A DNA stretch of 64,000 nucleotides from the NCBI RefSeq assembly GCF_900141985.1, contig NZ_FQZK01000018.1, positions 49,961 through 113,960 on the forward strand, in the 5' to 3' direction. The translations under genes were made by a program, and so were the position numbers. The notes under the pieces are model-generated. The model saw only the letters and a program-made list of their open reading frames with translations. It was not told the origin of the DNA and ran no database searches. Within the stretch, counting starts at the first letter, position 1; each line of letters opens with the position of its first letter. Below, piece by piece: positions 60,391 through 64,000 of the stretch. This DNA is from Nocardiopsis flavescens (GTDB lineage Bacteria > Actinomycetota > Actinomycetes > Streptosporangiales > Streptosporangiaceae).

Positions 60391-62820
60391 TTGTCCGGGC
60401 TCAACCTCGCCGCACCAAGCGGCACGGCCCTAGAACTGCAAGGCATCGACTTGACGCTCGTCATCGTCGTCATGGCGGTCGCGCTCCTCGCGCTCGCCGT
60501 CGCGGGGATGCTGGTACGTGAAGTCCTCGCCGCCGGGCAGGGCACCGAGCGCATGCGCAACATCGCCGTCGCGGTCCAGGAGGGGGCGGGCGCCTACCTC
60601 AGGCGGCAGTTCCGCACCCTCGCGGTCTTCGTCGTCATCATCCCGCTTCTCCTGCTCCTGCTCCCCGCCGACTCGTGGGCCATCTCCATCGGCCGCTCCG
60701 TCTTCTTCGCCCTCGGCGCCGTGCTCTCCGCCGCCACCGGTTTCATCGGCATGTGGCTCGCGGTGCGGGGCAACGTCCGCGTGGCCGCGGCGGCCCGCGG
60801 AGGCACCCCCGAGGACGGCCGCACCGCCATGCGGATCGCCTTCCGCACCGGCGGCGTCGCGGGCATGATCACCGTCGGCCTGGGCCTGCTCGGCGCGGCC
60901 GTCGTCGTCCTGCTCTACCGGGGCGACGCCCCGATCGTCCTGGAGGGCTTCGGCTTCGGCGCCGCCCTCCTGGCCATGTTCATGCGCGTCGGCGGCGGCA
61001 TCTTCACCAAGGCGGCCGACGTCGGCGCCGACCTCGTCGGCAAGGTCGAGCAGGGCATCCCCGAGGACGACCCGCGCAACGCCGCCACCATCGCCGACAA
61101 CGTGGGCGACAACGTGGGCGACTGCGCCGGCATGGCCGCCGACCTGTTCGAGTCCTACGCCGTCGTGCTCGTGGCGTCCCTCATCCTGGGCCGGGTCGCG
61201 TTCGGCGTCGAAGGCCTCGTCTTCCCGCTGCTGGTCCCGATGATCGGTGTCCTCACCGCCATCATCGGCATCTTCATCGTCGCCCCCGCGGCCCGGGACA
61301 AGTCGGCGATGTCGGCGATCAACCGCGGCTTCTTCATCTCCGCCGGGATCTCCGCCCTGCTCGTCGTCGGCACCTCCTTCTGGTACCTGCCCGCCAGCTT
61401 CCAGGAGCTGTCCGGCGTCAGCCAGAGCGTGCTCGACGAGATCACCGAAGCCAGCTACACCGGTGCCGACCCCCGCCTCATCGCGATCGCGGCGGTGCTG
61501 ATCGGCCTCGTGCTGGCGGCCGCCATCCAGCTCCTCACCGGCTACTTCACCGAGACCGACAAGCGGCCCGTCCGCGAGATCGGCGAGAGCTCCGAGACGG
61601 GGGCCGCCACGGTCATCCTGTCCGGCATCTCCGTCGGCCTGGAGTCGGCGGTCTACTCCGCCCTGCTCATCGCCGGGGCGGTCTACGCGGCGTTCCTCCT
61701 GGGCGGCGGGTCCATCACCCTCAGCCTGTTCGCCGTCGCCCTGGCCGGAACGGGCCTGCTCACCACCGTCGGCATCATCGTCGCGATGGACACCTTCGGC
61801 CCGGTCTCCGACAACGCCCAGGGCATCGCCGAGATGTCGGGCGACGTCGAGGGCGAGGGCGCCGAGATCCTCACCGGCCTGGACGCCGTCGGCAACACCA
61901 CCAAGGCCATCACCAAGGGCATCGCGATCGCCACCGCGGTCCTGGCCGCCACCGCCCTGTTCGGCGCCTTCCGCACCTCGGTGCAGGAGCAGCTCAGCGG
62001 CGACGAGGTCTTCTCGCTGTCCCTGGACCGGCCGGACATCCTCGTCGGCGTCATCATCGGCGCCAGCGTGGTGTTCTTCTTCTCCGGCCTGGCCATCATG
62101 GCGGTCGGCCGCGCCGCGGGGCGCGTCGTCATGGAGGTGCGCGAGCAGTTCCGGACCCGTCCGGGGATCATGGACGGCACCGAGAAGCCCGAGTACGCCC
62201 GCGTCGTGGACATCTGCACCCGCGACTCGCTGCGCGAGCTCATCACCCCGGGCCTGCTCGCCGTCCTGGCGCCGATCGCGGTCGGGTTCGCCCTCGGCTA
62301 CGCCCCGCTGGGCGCGTTCCTCGGCGGCGCCATCGCCGCGGGCGTGCTCATGGCGGTGTTCCTCGCCAACTCCGGCGGCGCCTGGGACAACGCCAAGAAG
62401 CTCGTCGAGGACGGCCACCACGGGGGCAAGGGCTCGGACGCCCACTCCGCCACCGTCATCGGCGACACCGTCGGCGACCCGTTCAAGGACACCGCCGGCC
62501 CGGCGATCAACCCGCTGCTCAAGGTGATGAACCTGGTCGCGCTCATCATCGCGCCCAGCGTCGTCATCTTCTACGACAACGCGGTGCTGCGCGCCGTGGT
62601 CACGGGTCTGGCCGTCGCCATCCTCGTCGGCGCGGTCCTGTGGTCCAAGCGCCGCGGCGCCGGCAACGAGTCCGAGCCCGCCGAGCTGGGGCTCGGAGCC
62701 CCCGAGAGCGACGACGGCGGCCGCGTCCCCTCCGCCGAAGCCCCGGGCGCCGAGGGCGACTCCGGTATCACCGACGCCGCCACCGGCGACGACAGCAGGG
62801 AAGAGGCCCGCTCCAACTAG
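60391..62820 (+). CDS. hppA: Membrane-bound H+-translocating pyrophosphatase
   Basis: This 809-aa protein starts at TTG 60391 (AAGGAGG with ideal spacing; MSGLNLAAPSGTALELQG). It has about 16 hydrophobic segments and the family signatures GGGIFTKAADVGADLVGKVE (about 192-211), EDDPRNAATIADNVGDNVGD, and DAVGNTTKAITKG near 500, in which the Lys after GNTT is the mark of K+-independent, H+-pumping enzymes. GDTVGDPFKDTAGPAINPLL completes the pyrophosphate site. It couples hydrolysis of pyrophosphate to proton export. The C-terminal tail of about 55 residues is acidic and disordered, which is longer than usual. Confidence 0.95.
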   Translation: MSGLNLAAPSGTALELQGIDLTLVIVVMAVALLALAVAGMLVREVLAAGQGTERMRNIAVAVQEGAGAYLRRQFRTLAVFVVIIPLLLLLLPADSWAISIGRSVFFALGAVLSAATGFIGMWLAVRGNVRVAAAARGGTPEDGRTAMRIAFRTGGVAGMITVGLGLLGAAVVVLLYRGDAPIVLEGFGFGAALLAMFMRVGGGIFTKAADVGADLVGKVEQGIPEDDPRNAATIADNVGDNVGDCAGMAADLFESYAVVLVASLILGRVAFGVEGLVFPLLVPMIGVLTAIIGIFIVAPAARDKSAMSAINRGFFISAGISALLVVGTSFWYLPASFQELSGVSQSVLDEITEASYTGADPRLIAIAAVLIGLVLAAAIQLLTGYFTETDKRPVREIGESSETGAATVILSGISVGLESAVYSALLIAGAVYAAFLLGGGSITLSLFAVALAGTGLLTTVGIIVAMDTFGPVSDNAQGIAEMSGDVEGEGAEILTGLDAVGNTTKAITKGIAIATAVLAATALFGAFRTSVQEQLSGDEVFSLSLDRPDILVGVIIGASVVFFFSGLAIMAVGRAAGRVVMEVREQFRTRPGIMDGTEKPEYARVVDICTRDSLRELITPGLLAVLAPIAVGFALGYAPLGAFLGGAIAAGVLMAVFLANSGGAWDNAKKLVEDGHHGGKGSDAHSATVIGDTVGDPFKDTAGPAINPLLKVMNLVALIIAPSVVIFYDNAVLRAVVTGLAVAILVGAVLWSKRRGAGNESEPAELGLGAPESDDGGRVPSAEAPGAEGDSGITDAATGDDSREEARSN

Positions 62821-62826
62821 TACGCA

Positions 62827-62858
62827 GAGGGGCCGCCGGGGGTACCCGGCGGCCCCTC
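62827..62858 (+). terminator. hppA terminator
   Basis: GAGGGGCCGCCGGG (62827-62840), loop GGTA, CCCGGCGGCCCCTC (62845-62858), 6 nt after the hppA stop. Confidence 0.88.
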
Positions 62859-62899
62859 CTACCCTGGTGGACAACAAGAGGACGCACACAGGGGGCCGC

Positions 62900-62992
62900 A
62901 TGTCAGGAATGAAGGGTCTTTTCATCATCCTGGGGGTGATGGTGGGGTTCATCGTCGCGCTCTCCATCGTCGCGACGGTGATCGCGTCGTGA
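62900..62992 (+). CDS. 30-aa single-span membrane peptide
   Basis: ATG 62900 (GGGGGCC upstream) encodes MSGMKGLFIILGVMVGFIVA and a further 10 residues (LSIVATVIAS), one complete transmembrane helix. Its TGA overlaps the GTG of the phosphatase gene (GTGA at 62989-62992), so the two are translationally coupled. Too short to appear in routine gene calls. Function unknown; possibly a membrane tether or regulatory peptide. Confidence 0.6.
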   Translation: MSGMKGLFIILGVMVGFIVALSIVATVIAS

Positions 62993-63468
62993 CCGGCCGG
63001 ACGCTCCTGCTGCTGCGCCACGCCAAGGCGGAGGCCGGCTTCGGCGTCATCGACTACGACCGCTCCCTCACCGACCGGGGCCACGAGCAGGCCGGCGCGG
63101 TCGGCCGCCTCCTCGCGGAGGCGGGCCACGCACCGGACCACGTGATCTGCTCCTCCGCCAAGCGCACCCGCCAGACGCTGGACGGGGTCCTGGAGGCGCT
63201 GCCGGGCGGGCGCCCGGAGATCGACTACTCCGAGTCGGCCTACACGGCGGGTGTGGACTCCCTGCTGGAGCTGATCACCTACGTCGACCCCGACGTGCGG
63301 ACCCTCCTGGTGGTGGGCCACAACCCGACCATCGCCCAGCTCGCCGCGGCGTTCGTCGGCAGTGAGGCGCTGATGGCGTACTCCCCGGCCACGGTCTCCG
63401 CGATCGACCTGGAGGTGGAGTGGCTCCACACGGCACCCGGGACGGGAACGGGACGGATCCTCAACTAG
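62989..63468 (+). CDS. SixA-type histidine phosphatase
   Basis: This 159-aa protein has the phosphohistidine motif LLLLRHAKAEAGFG (about 6-19), DRGHEQAGAVGRLLAEAGHA, SSAKRTRQTLDGV (about 55-67), and VVGHNPTIAQLAA (about 108-120), the full histidine phosphatase (branch 1, short SixA-like) active site. SixA-like enzymes remove phosphate from phosphohistidine or from small substrates. GTG 62989 is fixed by the overlap with the membrane peptide. Confidence 0.92.
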   Translation: MTGRTLLLLRHAKAEAGFGVIDYDRSLTDRGHEQAGAVGRLLAEAGHAPDHVICSSAKRTRQTLDGVLEALPGGRPEIDYSESAYTAGVDSLLELITYVDPDVRTLLVVGHNPTIAQLAAAFVGSEALMAYSPATVSAIDLEVEWLHTAPGTGTGRILN

Positions 63469-64000
63469 CGTGACCCAGGTCACTTGACGGAACGTTTGCT
63501 TCATCCGGACCCGAGGGGTAATGTTCTCCGAGTCGCCTCCGACGGGCCCAAGGTCCGACAGGGGGCGCGACCGAGTGAGCCGAACGCGCAAGCGGGCGGG
63601 CCGGTCGATCTTCTTCTCCCCGAAATTCAGCGGTCCGGAGCAGTGCTGCGGACATGTAAACTCGGAGAGTGCCCCCAGCGGAAACAATGGGAGCGAAACT
63701 TTGTCGGAAGTTCCGCGAAAACGCCGGTTTGGCGGGTCGCAGAAACACTGATAAAGTGAAGACACAACAAAGCGGAAACGCAGACGCCTTCCACGGAAGA
63801 GCAACACGGACCCAGGTCCGGTGCTTGTACGGGAAGGGCGGTTGCTTCTTGAGAACTCAACAGCGCGTGTTCGATTTTTACAGCCAAGTTTGTTTTGGCC
63901 CCGTCACACGACGGCGAAGTCGGTGAGATTTCGTCCGGAGTGTGCGAGGTTCCTTTGATTGAACCGGAAGGTTCGGTCAGGATTTCTTCTAGGTTTCCGC
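63469..64000 (+). promoter_or_regulatory. Probable rRNA operon promoter and leader region
   Basis: No protein gene is seen. Promoter-like sequences: TTGCTT-N17-TAATGT (63496-63524) and TTTGGC-N18-TAAAGT (63728-63757). A GTGACC-CA-GGTCAC palindrome (63470-63483) lies just upstream. CTTGAGAACTCAACAGCG (63847-63864) and GTTTGTTTTGGC (63889-63900) resemble antitermination and leader elements found before 16S rRNA in actinomycetes. The 16S gene would begin just beyond base 64000. Confidence 0.55.

Noticed and set aside
60430..63807. 1125-codon minus-strand frame opposite hppA and the phosphatase gene
   Set aside because: Antisense artefact with Asp/Gly/Arg/His-rich composition across two well-identified genes.

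Overview
The window is chromosomal DNA of a very GC-rich actinomycete, most likely Nocardiopsis or a close Nocardiopsaceae relative. The evidence is GC-biased third codon positions throughout, GTG/TTG starts, leaderless promoters (TANNNT about 7 nt before a start codon), a large SARP regulator, and WblA/WhiB4-, BldG- and Crp-type regulators. From about 27.4 kb to the right end, gene content and order follow the conserved actinobacterial neighbourhood known as Rv3649-Rv3682 in M. tuberculosis and the bldG-wblA region (about SCO3547-SCO3580) in Streptomyces. This synteny is recalled from knowledge of those genomes; I ran no alignment.

Layout. 0-5.5 kb: partial Nudix gene, an integral membrane protein, a three-gene overlapping operon of single-span membrane proteins, and a small charged protein. 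5.5-11.3 kb: AfsR-type SARP, an MpaB-type oxygenase, a secreted AA10 lytic polysaccharide monooxygenase and an L7/L12-like protein. 11.8-27.2 kb: an accessory island with visibly lower GC, bounded by two 38-bp copies (37/38 identical) of the terminator hairpin that follows tRNA-Pro(CGG). It carries a cytosine-C5 methyltransferase divergent from a tightly overlapping operon: sacsin-type HATPase/SF2 helicase fusion, NERD-SF1 helicase, DrmA-like helicase, DrmB-like DUF1998 protein, a 45-codon ORF, and a separately promoted MrcB-N/DUF3883 putative nuclease. I read this as a non-canonical DISARM-related anti-phage system. It has the DrmA/DrmB/C5-methylase core but no recognisable PLD-nuclease DrmC or DrmE. 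It is the most interesting part of the window. 27.2-28.5 kb: tRNA-Pro, a metallophosphoesterase and a 60-nt tRNA-Pro-like relic lacking a D-arm.

28.5-63.5 kb: YqeY; a PonA2-type PBP and WblA/WhiB4 (divergent); two ArsA-type ATPases; DUF4177, RidA, Nudix and MBL proteins; Crp with an apparent autoregulatory site, divergent from endonuclease III; Nudix and a MarP-type protease; the BldG antagonist with its anti-sigma partner; an MrfA-like DUF1998 helicase; a split Tad pilus locus (pilin-like, TadE and TadE-like genes on +, Ssd/CpaE-TadA-TadB-TadC on -); a degenerate Fic protein divergent from acetyl-CoA synthetase; a holin-like membrane protein, an alpha/beta-fold protein, DUF309; a membrane H+-pyrophosphatase with a TTG start behind an AT-rich leader; a 30-aa membrane peptide and a SixA-type phosphatase. 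The last 0.5 kb resembles the promoter and leader region of an rRNA operon whose 16S gene would lie just beyond the window.

How it fits together: most of the window is vertically inherited housekeeping and developmental control (cell wall, redox sensing, sigma-factor control, central metabolism). The island at the tRNA-Pro locus is a cargo of defence genes whose products would distinguish self DNA by methylation and attack or unwind unmodified or foreign-modified DNA.
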